Translations under genes and position numbers: made by a program
In this document: one piece after another, positions 1-8,749 of the stretch
How the letters are laid out: each line of letters opens with the position of its first letter
How positions within the stretch are numbered: the first letter of the stretch is position 1
The notes under the pieces: model-generated
Told to the model about the DNA's origin: nothing
What the model saw: the letters and a program-made list of their open reading frames with translations, nothing else
Database searches by the model: none
Assembly: GCA_022561335.1 (NCBI GenBank)
Contig: JADFRL010000005.1
Location: forward strand, 1 to 46,812
Direction: 5' to 3'
Origin: Patescibacteria group bacterium
GTDB lineage: Bacteria > Patescibacteriota > Minisyncoccia > Phycocordibacterales > JACZSL01
Length of the DNA: 46,812 nt

Positions 1-1
1 T

Positions 2-454
2 TTGGTAAATCAGTGGTTAGCGGAAGGAGATAAAAACGAACCAATTAAGTTAGAACTTGATAAAGCTATAGAAGTAATTGAGTTGATAGAAAAAACCCTT
101 GAGCTTGATGGTCTATATCCATGGAGTTGGAGTACATTAAAATCAAGCCTCGAACATCTTTCCAAAAAATGTCAGAACGAAGAAGACAGAGGGATGGTTT
201 GGGTTGTGATAAAGGAGAACATGAACTTAAGCAGGCTTAAGGCTGACGGAAGACTGTCTGATGACCCGGATGGAGGTAGTGGTCGATCAGCTCGGAGCAT
301 AGCCCTTGATGTCGCAATTGATTCCCCTGCATTAATTCTGGTTCGTGAAAATGGTGATAAGAATTCTGGATGGAAAGACACACCCTTCTGGTGGCCAATT
401 TTAGTAAATCCTGAAAATATGGAAGCGGTAGTCTTTGCGGAAGTCACTATCTAA
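2..454 (+). CDS. hypothetical protein, possibly truncated at the window edge
   Basis: 150-aa ORF ending in TAA; no family recognised. Confidence 0.5.
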   Translation: MVNQWLAEGDKNEPIKLELDKAIEVIELIEKTLELDGLYPWSWSTLKSSLEHLSKKCQNEEDRGMVWVVIKENMNLSRLKADGRLSDDPDGGSGRSARSIALDVAIDSPALILVRENGDKNSGWKDTPFWWPILVNPENMEAVVFAEVTI

Positions 455-677
455 ACAGCGAAATAAAAAATCTGCCAGATTTTGACAGAGATGTTTAGGC
501 CACCCCAAGGGCACTACGTGTAGGCCTCTTTTTTTATTCGTTTTTAGGTGGTTCTAACGATATTGGTAAAACCATTACTTTTAGTGTTTATTTCACCCTC
601 GCATACTCTGTAAGCCCACAGGGTATTACCACGAGGTAACGATTGAAAGGCTGGTATATGAATTTGGTTGTAGAAAA

Positions 678-709
678 GAGGTTCTAACGTCGTTCATTAA
701 TCTCCACAA
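678..709. repeat. dispersed 32-bp repeat copy 1
   Basis: GAGGTTCTAACGTCGTTCATTAATCTCCACAA; matches 4079-4110 with 2 mismatches. Confidence 0.7.
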
Positions 710-757
710 AAATTGTTAAGAAGACTTTTTTCATTATTTGGTACATAATAAGGGTAT

Positions 758-1270
758 ATGCAAAAACTTGATTCGCGAGCCGTCTGGTTGTTTATTTTCA
801 GTTTTGGCTCGTCTACTATTTTAATAACTATTCTAGGTGCAGTTTATTTAATAATTAGCCTTCGCGATATCTTGGAAGCATCTGGAGAGCTTATCGACAC
901 GCTCGTTTCCTTGTGGTGGTTTTGGATACCATTACTGATAATTGTACACGTGATTACTGCCTATTTAAGTTATTACTTTTGGAGATTTGAGATTAGAGAA
1001 CATGAATATCGTGCAGAAAGAGGTATTATTTGGAAGCGTTATGTTTCAATTCCTTATGACCGAATACAGAATGTAGATATTCATAGAGGATTACTAGCTC
1101 GAATACTCGGACTCAGTGATATTCTTATACACACAGCAGGATATGGTGGAGTAGGTGCAAAGGGTTTTGGCAGCGAAGGGCGCTTGCCAGGACTGGATAA
1201 AGTGCACGCTGAACAAATAAGGGATCAACTCTTGGAGAAAGCCAGACAGCCTAGAAACCCATCTATTTAA
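758..1270 (+). CDS. bacterial PH domain (bPH2/YdbT-like) membrane protein
   Basis: Two TM segments followed by REHEYRAERGIIWKRYVSIPYDRIQNVDIHRGLLARILGLSDILIHTAG, typical of bPH2. Confidence 0.85.
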   Translation: MQKLDSRAVWLFIFSFGSSTILITILGAVYLIISLRDILEASGELIDTLVSLWWFWIPLLIIVHVITAYLSYYFWRFEIREHEYRAERGIIWKRYVSIPYDRIQNVDIHRGLLARILGLSDILIHTAGYGGVGAKGFGSEGRLPGLDKVHAEQIRDQLLEKARQPRNPSI

Positions 1271-1493
1271 TCTTGAAATATTACTTGACCTAAACATATA
1301 CTAGTTCAATACCCATATTGTGTCTCCTGCCCCCAGCCTTCACCCAGCGTCTGCAAGGGCTTTTTGAAACGTAGGACTTGTTTGGCAATACTCCCAGAAC
1401 CGAGACAAGTAGTCTTTTAGGCAGTTCGATGTTTTACACCTTATCTCCACCGTTAAAATATCATTATTTATAGGGGTATTTTGGAGTTCCTTG

Positions 1494-1727
1494 TTATTGT
1501 GATAATTGTCTTCTTAATTCTTCTTGCTCTTTCTCTAACTCCTGCTGTTTATCAATTAATGATTGACGTTCATCCTCCAGAACAGTTTCTGTAGCTCCTA
1601 AAAAGAAACCTAATACAAAAATTCCAACAAAAAACAAAATTACAATAATCAGTATGATAACGAAATACTTAAGAATTTTTTTTAACACAGTGTTGCTATC
1701 TGCTTGAATTTCTCCATTATCGTTCAT
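1494..1727 (-). CDS. small single-TM protein with C-terminal coiled coil
   Basis: 77-aa ORF: hydrophobic VIILIIVILFFVGIFVLGFFLG then ESLIDKQQELEKEQEELRRQL-type coiled coil. Confidence 0.5.
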   Translation of the reverse strand: MNDNGEIQADSNTVLKKILKYFVIILIIVILFFVGIFVLGFFLGATETVLEDERQSLIDKQQELEKEQEELRRQLSQ

Positions 1728-1948
1728 GTTAGTCTCATTGTATCATTAGGTACATTTAGGAGCTACATCCCCGCCATCTTAGGTGTGGATTCTTTATATA
1801 TACAGTTCCATTATCACTATGTGACACTAAACACAGCTAAACTCTAGCTGTTTTATCATGTTTAAGCTCAGAAATAGCCTCCTCGGCTTCAAAAACCCAA
1901 TCATGTAGGTGGTTCCAACTTTCGTGCAGCATGTCCACAAAATTAAGA

Positions 1949-1976
1949 ACAGCTACCTTTTTTGGTAGCTGTTTTT
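1949..1976. terminator. hairpin terminator
   Basis: ACAGCTACC-tttttt-GGTAGCTGT followed by TTTT. Confidence 0.6.
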
Positions 1977-2076
1977 AAACGGCTCAACCGGTTGCACAGT
2001 TCGCTACGCTCACTTGCACTGCTACTTGCCAGCCAATCGCAAAGCTCTTGGGTAAGTCGGATGGCCGTTTAAAAAC
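1971..2076. repeat. ~106-bp element with 13-bp perfect terminal inverted repeats
   Basis: GTTTTTAAACGGC (1971-1983) / GCCGTTTAAAAAC (2064-2076). Confidence 0.5.
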
Positions 2077-2131
2077 GAGTTCTTTTACCAAACTTTGTAA
2101 AAAAATTAAATGGTACCTGACCCCCATTACC

Positions 2132-3946
2132 TCATTGTTGCTGCAAAGAAACTGCCGGCAAGTATAGACCGAGCAACTCTCGTTCCCATATTTGACCGTC
2201 GTTACTCCGCTTCTCTTTCGATGTGAAGGTATAATTATAAAGAATTGCTCGGATAAATGTCGGTGGTCTCTCGGGAAAAGGATTCTCCTCAAGAAGCGAG
2301 AGCACGGGTTTTGATCCTTCAAGAAGACGAGTTGCAAAATTAAGAATCCATGGAGCATTTTGATAATTTCCAGCAAGCGCCGCGAACCACATCTGCCAAT
2401 CAAGGCGTGGTTGATGAGGTGCAACAATCGGAAGCGTCCGATTGAGAATCCCTGGTTTATACTTAAACTCATACGCAAACCACTCCTCTCCATCATTAGA
2501 ACCTTCGATAATAATCTCAGGTCGACTCGTCGTCATGTGTGTAAAGAGTCCATAGGAGTTTGATATGTGCAGTGGGGCAATAATTTTTGATACAGAGCGC
2601 GCAGATTGAGGCATTGACCCTGTAGATTTCTCCACAATTTGAAAAACACCAACAAATATTAGAACGAATGAAATAATACCTATTATAATACGACCAAAAA
2701 TTGGCAATATTTTTTCTTTTTTGCGCTGAATATAGTTCCGTGTCGCCTGAGGTAAAACATATCTGATAAACAAAATTGCTCGATCATCAAACAAGAAAAT
2801 TATTGCGGCGATGGTCAATAAATTGAAATAATTATAATTCCCTGTCAGTAATATGAGCACCTCAAGAACAATAAACACATATCCGGCAAATATTCGAATG
2901 CGGCGTGGCGCAAAAATAAAAAAAGGAACTATAACCTGACTTACAAATATAAGCATCGTTGAAATTTCGTGAAACCATAGAGGCAGTTGGTGTGCATACC
3001 AAGAAAGTGGCATCGGCAGTGGTTGAGTCTCGTAGTGATAAGAAAGCGCAGTTAAATTCTGCCACGTTACATCACCACCAAAAAATTTACCTATTCCTGA
3101 TAAAATTACAAATTTGAATACAAGTAAGCGAAAGAGCCATATAACACTTGAAGTAAATGACAAAAGAATTGCTAAAAATCCAACCTCAAGGAGAAAAACA
3201 TCCCATTGATAAGACATGAAAAGTTGTCCAGCAGAAACGAGTGAAAGATACACAATAAAAAGAATGATGAGATTTGTACGCTGAAAAAATCCTATCAAAA
3301 GAAGGACAGAGCTGATGAGACCAATCAGAAAAACAAAATCAAGAAATACATTACTTGCAGATATCCAGAAAAGACTTGGGAGTATGAGATATGCTTGAGT
3401 ACCTATCTCCAAAAATACCGCGTCAAAAAATTGTTGTGCTGGCAGAATCCCTTCTACACCAATAAGTCCTTTCATTTGAATACCGAAAGAAAGAATTGCA
3501 AAAAGATATACTAAAGCGAGCGATCGGAAAAAAAACCACTGGACAAATTTATACGAAGACGGTTCAAGGCGTTTTCCAATGAATAGACGGGTAAACCAGT
3601 ATGCAAAATTGCGATTTACTGAAACGAACTTATAGACAAATTCGGAAAGATAACCAAATCCAGGAATGTGCTCATAGAGCCACAAAAGCAATCTCCGTCT
3701 TGGATTGTATGCCAAAGTTTTAAAAGTTGCGTAAGCGCCACTGTAAACTTTGCCTTGGGGCATAATAAGCTTTACGGATTTTTCGAATTCGTCGCGTGAT
3801 ATATTTTCATATTTGTCCGCAACCTGCTGTAATGGTTGATATTGAACTTTACCGCAGGTTACCTTCTCTGAGTATTCAACCCACATACGACAAAATCGAC
3901 ACTCACCATTATAAACAAACAGTGGTTTTTTGCTGTCAGCTTCCAT
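2132..3946 (-). CDS. DCC/DUF393 thiol-disulfide oxidoreductase domain fused to lipase maturation factor (LMF1-like) membrane protein
   Basis: N-terminus FVYNGECRFCRMWVEYSEKV (DCC motif); multi-TM core; C-terminus QPRLDWQMWFAAL...APWI...LLEGSKPVLSLLEENPFP as in LMF proteins. Confidence 0.8.
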   Translation of the reverse strand: MEADSKKPLFVYNGECRFCRMWVEYSEKVTCGKVQYQPLQQVADKYENISRDEFEKSVKLIMPQGKVYSGAYATFKTLAYNPRRRLLLWLYEHIPGFGYLSEFVYKFVSVNRNFAYWFTRLFIGKRLEPSSYKFVQWFFFRSLALVYLFAILSFGIQMKGLIGVEGILPAQQFFDAVFLEIGTQAYLILPSLFWISASNVFLDFVFLIGLISSVLLLIGFFQRTNLIILFIVYLSLVSAGQLFMSYQWDVFLLEVGFLAILLSFTSSVIWLFRLLVFKFVILSGIGKFFGGDVTWQNLTALSYHYETQPLPMPLSWYAHQLPLWFHEISTMLIFVSQVIVPFFIFAPRRIRIFAGYVFIVLEVLILLTGNYNYFNLLTIAAIIFLFDDRAILFIRYVLPQATRNYIQRKKEKILPIFGRIIIGIISFVLIFVGVFQIVEKSTGSMPQSARSVSKIIAPLHISNSYGLFTHMTTSRPEIIIEGSNDGEEWFAYEFKYKPGILNRTLPIVAPHQPRLDWQMWFAALAGNYQNAPWILNFATRLLEGSKPVLSLLEENPFPERPPTFIRAILYNYTFTSKEKRSNDGQIWERELLGLYLPAVSLQQQ

Positions 3947-4078
3947 TACACTTATTATACAAAGTAAACTACTTAATAATTAATCGATTTTCGTAACTCC
4001 CTGTGGATTTTGGGAACTCAGAGACCACTACCACTGTTCAACAATGTTTAGGCCAGAACATACGCCCGTTCTAGGAAC

Positions 4079-4110
4079 GAGGTCCTAATGTCGTTCATTA
4101 ATCTCCACAA
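4079..4110. repeat. dispersed 32-bp repeat copy 2
   Basis: GAGGTCCTAATGTCGTTCATTAATCTCCACAA. Confidence 0.7.
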
Positions 4111-4113
4111 TAT

Positions 4114-4145
4114 AAAAAAACACCAGCTTAGTGCTGGTGTTTTTC
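4114..4145. terminator. bidirectional hairpin terminator
   Basis: AAAAAAACACCAGC-ttagt-GCTGGTGTTTTT. Confidence 0.7.
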
Positions 4146-4155
4146 ATATCATGAT

Positions 4156-4203
4156 GTGGGAATTGAAAGACGGAAGCCCGCGTCCTGTGGACGAGGGTGG
4201 AGA
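4156..4203 (+). mobile_element. possible orphan IS200/IS605-type right-end / TnpB omega-RNA-like scaffold relic
   Basis: gtgggaattgaaagacGGAAGCCCgCGTCCtgtGGACGaGGGtggagag resembles the GAAGCCC-hairpin-GGG end motif of IS605-group elements; no tnpA/tnpB in window. Confidence 0.35.
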
Positions 4204-4230
4204 GATTAAAGCTCTCCCAGAGCTTTAATC
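4204..4230. repeat. 12-bp perfect hairpin
   Basis: GATTAAAGCTCT-ccc-AGAGCTTTAATC. Confidence 0.7.
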
Positions 4231-4278
4231 GAGTCGAGCGCACTTAGTATTTTGTAAGGCATTGAAACAAACTACTTA

Positions 4279-4308
4279 GGTAAAAGGAAGTTTAAACTTC
4301 CTTTTACC
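4279..4308. repeat. 30-bp perfect palindrome
   Basis: GGTAAAAGGAAGTTT/AAACTTCCTTTTACC. Confidence 0.75.
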
Positions 4309-4399
4309 GTGACCAATTTCCATATCTCCAAAACTATTGACAACTCTGCTCTTTGAAGACATTCTAATTACAGATGATAACTGGATGGGAGAAGTGAAA

Positions 4400-4885
4400 A
4401 TGCCTAGACAAATAAGACGGCTGCTCATTGTCGCTCTTGTCGTGCTGGTACTTCCGCTTGGTGCTTGCGCGGGTGGAAGAGGCGGGAAGGAAGTCGGCGG
4501 CACTCTCATTGGTGCCGCTCTCGGCGGGCTCGTTGGTTCCCGGATTGGCGGTGGCTCAGGCCAGATCGTCGCTACCGTAATCGGCACCCTCCTCGGTGGT
4601 TTCATCGGTAATGAAATTGGGAAAAGACTCGATGAGCTTGACCGCAGGAAGGCCGGGCAAGCGCAATATAGTGCGCTTGAGTACCAGCCAGACAACACAA
4701 GCGTGGTATGGGATAATCCAAATACCGGTAATTACGGAAGCTTCGTACCGACAAGAACTACCGTGACGAGATCGGGACAACCTTGCCGCGAGTTTCAGCA
4801 ATCGGTCACTGTCGGAGGACAAACCGAAAGGGCATACGGAAGAGCATGCCGCGATGCCGGTGGTCAGTGGCAGATTGTCAATTGA
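4400..4885 (+). CDS. glycine-zipper 2TM-domain lipoprotein (17 kDa surface antigen-like)
   Basis: Start moved to MPRQIRRLLIVALVVLVLPLGACAGG (lipobox LGAC); GGTLIGAALGGLVGSRIGGGSGQIVATVIGTLLGGFIGNEIG glycine zipper; C-terminal GQPCREFQQSVTVGGQTERAYGRACRDAGGQWQIV. Confidence 0.85.
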   Translation: MPRQIRRLLIVALVVLVLPLGACAGGRGGKEVGGTLIGAALGGLVGSRIGGGSGQIVATVIGTLLGGFIGNEIGKRLDELDRRKAGQAQYSALEYQPDNTSVVWDNPNTGNYGSFVPTRTTVTRSGQPCREFQQSVTVGGQTERAYGRACRDAGGQWQIVN

Positions 4886-4913
4886 TGTCTGGGAAAATTA
4901 CCCTGCACGTAAC

Positions 4914-4963
4914 TGAGAGAGCCTTGCGCACTCAGCACGTGTGGGGTTCTCTTTTTTTGCCTA
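4914..4963 (+). terminator. rho-independent terminator of the lipoprotein gene
   Basis: AGAGAGCC...GGGTTCTCTTTTTTT. Confidence 0.55.
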
Positions 4964-5157
4964 GTTCTATTAACCTACTACGTGATAACCAACCAGCTAA
5001 TTCATAGGTGTTTTTTCGTTATCAAGCCCAGAAAATCACTTCTGTCTGCCGATAGATAGATAACCCCCTACAGAGCACGCTTCCGTACAGCAATACCCTT
5101 TAGGCTTAATAAGTGATAGCCCCACTTGGACAACTAGTGCCCAAGTGGGGCACAAAA

Positions 5158-5191
5158 TTGACAGTTATATTCTCAAGGGGTATAACTGTCA
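5158..5191 (+). promoter_or_regulatory. near-consensus sigma70-type promoter overlapped by an operator-like dyad
   Basis: TTGACA (5158-5163), 17-nt spacer, TATAAC (5181-5186); dyad TGACAGTTATA (5159-5169)/TATAACTGTCA (5181-5191). Confidence 0.7.
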
Positions 5192-5218
5192 CCAGTAGAA
5201 CAGCAACGGAGCTGACAG

Positions 5219-5590
5219 ATGGAAAAGAAAATTCAAATCAGTTCAGGGGGCCTCAAGAACAAAAAAACCTACGCAGCCCACGCCATGGGGAACTGGGGAC
5301 CAGAGCAAGAAAACAGTGACCACCTACAGCATCCTCTCACACTTTCAGAAGACGGGCTCTGGCTTACCTGTGATGGAAGTTTTCTCGAAGATCACGAGGA
5401 GTACAAGATTGTTGTCCCCGTCAAAGATGGGCTCGAAGCGAAACGAATCTACGGCGAAAGAAGGGTACAAGGAAAGCATGTCAATACACGCTTTGACTTT
5501 GATACCGACCACAACACCTTTTGGCTTCTTGCCCAAAGCCATCCTGTTGTCCGCCCCGGAGAATGGAACCAGAACAACATCTATGTATGA
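5219..5590 (+). CDS. hypothetical protein, 123 aa
   Basis: ATG preceded by GGAG; own promoter and terminator; no family recognised. Confidence 0.65.
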   Translation: MEKKIQISSGGLKNKKTYAAHAMGNWGPEQENSDHLQHPLTLSEDGLWLTCDGSFLEDHEEYKIVVPVKDGLEAKRIYGERRVQGKHVNTRFDFDTDHNTFWLLAQSHPVVRPGEWNQNNIYV

Positions 5591-5611
5591 ACTTTTTCCG
5601 TGGCAAACTTC

Positions 5612-5647
5612 AAGACCGCATAGTTCACCCAGCGGTCTTTTTTTTTC
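5612..5647 (+). terminator. rho-independent terminator
   Basis: AAGACCGC...GCGGTCTT followed by T run. Confidence 0.8.
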
Positions 5648-5715
5648 CATGGGACGACCGCTTTTTTGTGTGTTCATCATTGTAACCCTACTGTGGTATA
5701 GTTTTAAATAACTAT

Positions 5716-6771
5716 ATGCAGTTTAAAAAAATCCAGCAGAGTTTTTTCTTTGGCCTCCTGGCACTCGTATCTCTTTCCTTCCTCTTTATCATTCACGATT
5801 TTTTAATGCCCATTTTTTGGGCTATTGTGTTTGCTATTCTTTTCAACCCGCTACAACAAAAATGGCTATCCGTTACCAAAAAACGCGCCAGTTTTTCTTC
5901 ATTCCTCACCATAGTGACTATTCTCCTTATCGTATTTGTCCCGCTTTCTATTGTAGGAAGTCTTGTGTTAAAGGAATCAGTGGATTTCTATCAACAACTT
6001 TCAACAACAAATACTGAAGGAGTACAAATAGATTTTCTTGAAAAGATAACTGTAGTTTCAAGATATCTGGAAGATTTTGGAGTGGAGGAAGCAGAATTTA
6101 AAGAAAGGGTAACCGCTTGGGGAGGACAAGCAAGCCGTTGGCTGGCATCTCAAGCTGTTGTATTCGGGCAAAGCACTTTCTCCGTGATTGTACAATTTTT
6201 CGTCATGATATATATCTTATTTTTCATGCTCCGAGACGGACCCGCTATTGAAAAATGGCTTATACATATTCTGCCCTTGGGGGACCATAAAGAGCGCAGG
6301 CTCTTTGCTCGCTTTGTTTCAACGACACGCGCTGTCATAAAAGGGACTCTTGTAATTGGCATCATACAAGGAGCTATCGGCGGTATTTTATTTTGGGTTG
6401 CCGGTATAAAAGGAGCGGTACTGTGGGCAGTTCTTATGACCCTTCTCTCCGTCATCCCCGCTGTCGGTCCGGCACTTGTGTGGCTTCCCGCCGGCATACT
6501 CCTCCTCCTCACCGGAAGCCTTTGGCAGGGTATTCTTATTTTAGCCGGCGGTGCTGTGATAATCAGTCTCATTGACAACATACTGCGCCCGCGGCTTGTG
6601 GGAAAAGATACTCAGATGCCCGACACTTTTATACTCATTTCAACACTCGGAGGTCTTTCAATATTTGGTATTACTGGTTTTGTCATTGGACCCATCGTCG
6701 CCGGCTTCTTTATTGCCATGTGGCACATGTTTGAAGAGCAGTACCGCAGAGAGCTTGAATTGCACGGTTAA
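5716..6771 (+). CDS. AI-2E family transporter
   Basis: Multi-TM; ...FVSTTRAVIKGTLVIGIIQGAIGGILFWVAGIKGAVLWAVLMTLLSVIPAVGPALVWLPAGI... diagnostic of PF01594. Confidence 0.93.
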   Translation: MQFKKIQQSFFFGLLALVSLSFLFIIHDFLMPIFWAIVFAILFNPLQQKWLSVTKKRASFSSFLTIVTILLIVFVPLSIVGSLVLKESVDFYQQLSTTNTEGVQIDFLEKITVVSRYLEDFGVEEAEFKERVTAWGGQASRWLASQAVVFGQSTFSVIVQFFVMIYILFFMLRDGPAIEKWLIHILPLGDHKERRLFARFVSTTRAVIKGTLVIGIIQGAIGGILFWVAGIKGAVLWAVLMTLLSVIPAVGPALVWLPAGILLLLTGSLWQGILILAGGAVIISLIDNILRPRLVGKDTQMPDTFILISTLGGLSIFGITGFVIGPIVAGFFIAMWHMFEEQYRRELELHG

Positions 6772-6780
6772 ATCAACACA

Positions 6781-7491
6781 ATGAATGTCGTCCTTAAAGT
6801 AGAAAATACTCCTCAAAAAGCCGGAGAGGTTTTGTCCGATATGTTAAAGGAGGGCCAAGAAAATAACATCCTCCTGATGCTTTCGGGCGGCTCTGCGTCT
6901 GGGTTGCTTGCATTTATTGACCCTGCCTTACTTGGCAGTCGCATCACCATTTCAGTCCTCGATGAACGATTCAGCACGGACCCAGCCATAAATAACTTCG
7001 CACAATTGAAACAAACATCTTTTTACAGCAGTGCTTCAGAGCAAGGGTGCGACTTCATTGATACACAGGCTCAATCCAGTGACAATCTTGAAAACCTAAA
7101 AAACCGCTTTGAAAAAGCAATCGCGGCATGGAGAAGAAGACATGAGCACGGTTTTATAATTGCAACACTCGGAATTGGAGAGGACATGCACATAGCGGGG
7201 ACCATGCCGTATCCGGAAGACGAAACACTTTTTAAAAATCTTTTTGAAAACACTGAAAATATCTTTGTTGGATATGACACCGGAGGAAAAAATAAATACC
7301 CGCTTCGAATCACACCGACTAATCACTTTTTGAGAAATGGCATTGACTGCGCTCTTGTCTATGTTGCAGGTGAATCAAAAAAACAGCCTCTCATACGAAC
7401 ACTTATGACCAAGGAGTTTCTCCACTGTGTCCCCGCACGTATTATTCATGAAATGAAAGCCGTCACGCTTGTCACTGATATTAAACTCTAA
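6781..7491 (+). CDS. 6-phosphogluconolactonase / glucosamine-6-phosphate isomerase-like protein
   Basis: LMLSGGSASGLL...ITISVLDERFSTDPAINNFAQL. Confidence 0.8.
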   Translation: MNVVLKVENTPQKAGEVLSDMLKEGQENNILLMLSGGSASGLLAFIDPALLGSRITISVLDERFSTDPAINNFAQLKQTSFYSSASEQGCDFIDTQAQSSDNLENLKNRFEKAIAAWRRRHEHGFIIATLGIGEDMHIAGTMPYPEDETLFKNLFENTENIFVGYDTGGKNKYPLRITPTNHFLRNGIDCALVYVAGESKKQPLIRTLMTKEFLHCVPARIIHEMKAVTLVTDIKL

Positions 7492-7519
7492 TGCAACCCG
7501 AGTAAATTGCAAGTAGGTA

Positions 7520-8749
7520 TTACCCAAAAGTAAAGGCAAACGCTTCAATCCCCTCGTTAAGAAATCGGACTTCGAGAACATGCTCCCCGTAGTCGCCCTT
7601 GAGATCGACAAGGTTATACAGACTGTTTGTACTAAACGTCACTATCCCTTTTGCTACATCTGAACCACTGTTTGCAGTATGTACCAATTCTCCATCTAGA
7701 TAGACCTCTGCTTTTACATTACCTCCTTTTGTCCCCGCTACTAGATTCACTTTATTTGCCGAAAAATGAATGAAAAGTGAGCCCTCGTCGCTCTCAAGCG
7801 TTGACTCTTCAAGATTAATGATCCACGTGCCGTCAAGCTCATAGGTATTAAGGGCTGTCTCGGCGGAAGCTTTATATTCACACACAACACCAAAGCAGTC
7901 TAACGAAGGAAGATTGGCAATATACTCAATGCGCGTACTACCCAAATAGACCTCTGGAGTGCGCACACGGCTAAAGTCAACCGCATCAATATCTTTCGGC
8001 CTGCTTGGGTCCATGGCAACCACCTCTTCCTTTAGCTTTAGCACATCACTTCGCTCATTTAACAGCTCAACTATTTTCTTCTCCGTTTCTTCGTAAGCAC
8101 CCTCGCCAATATGATCGTAAACAATAAATCCATCGATATCGATGAGGTATTTGCGCGGCCAATAGCGATTGCGATACGCTGTCCATGTTGAAAAATCATT
8201 ATCGAGAATTACCGGATATACAACGCCAAATTTTTCTACGGCTCGGAGAACATTTTCATATTCCTTTTCAAACTCAAATTCCGGTGTATGAATACCCAAA
8301 ATAACAAGCCCTTTGTCATTATACTTTTCGTGCCAGCTATTTAGAAACGGAAGTGTCCGCTGGCAATTGATACAGCTATAGGTCCAAAAATCAACAAGAA
8401 TTATTTTTTTGCCGATAAGCTCGGAAATCGTAATGTTATCTATATTAATAAAACCATCAGGTGTTGAAATTTCTTTCGCCGTCTCAAACAATTCTTTTTT
8501 AGATGCAATACGCTCTTCCGCTGAAATCTTACTTGAACCAGATTCCACCATTTCGCTGCCCGCACCGATTCTATCGCCTATTTCAGCACCTGAAGATTTA
8601 TTAAGCACCAATTCCTCTATATCAATATTGCCGCTCTCGGAAGAACCCACCCCGCTGCGAGACACTTTTTTCGATTCAAGATAAAAGATGCCGCCCACGA
8701 TCGAAAGCATTACTACAGCAAGAATAATGTGATGTTTGTTTATATTCAT
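7520..8749 (-). CDS. membrane-anchored DipZ-like thioredoxin (redoxin) with C-terminal beta domain
   Basis: ILVDFWTYSCINCQRTLPFLNSWHEKYNDKGLVILGIHTPEFEFEKE...WPRKYLIDIDGFIVYDHIGEGAYEETE. Confidence 0.88.
   Translation of the reverse strand: MNINKHHIILAVVMLSIVGGIFYLESKKVSRSGVGSSESGNIDIEELVLNKSSGAEIGDRIGAGSEMVESGSSKISAEERIASKKELFETAKEISTPDGFINIDNITISELIGKKIILVDFWTYSCINCQRTLPFLNSWHEKYNDKGLVILGIHTPEFEFEKEYENVLRAVEKFGVVYPVILDNDFSTWTAYRNRYWPRKYLIDIDGFIVYDHIGEGAYEETEKKIVELLNERSDVLKLKEEVVAMDPSRPKDIDAVDFSRVRTPEVYLGSTRIEYIANLPSLDCFGVVCEYKASAETALNTYELDGTWIINLEESTLESDEGSLFIHFSANKVNLVAGTKGGNVKAEVYLDGELVHTANSGSDVAKGIVTFSTNSLYNLVDLKGDYGEHVLEVRFLNEGIEAFAFTFG

Noticed and set aside
172-447. Minus-strand ORF of 91 aa opposite the first CDS
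   Set aside because: Shadow ORF overlapping a better-supported reading frame; no recognisable domain.
1984-2496. 170-aa minus-strand ORF overlapping the 3' end of the DCC-LMF gene
   Set aside because: Out-of-frame overlap with a recognisable protein; composition not protein-like.
6150-6581. Minus-strand 143-aa ORF inside the AI-2E transporter gene
   Set aside because: Antisense shadow of a confidently assigned membrane protein gene.
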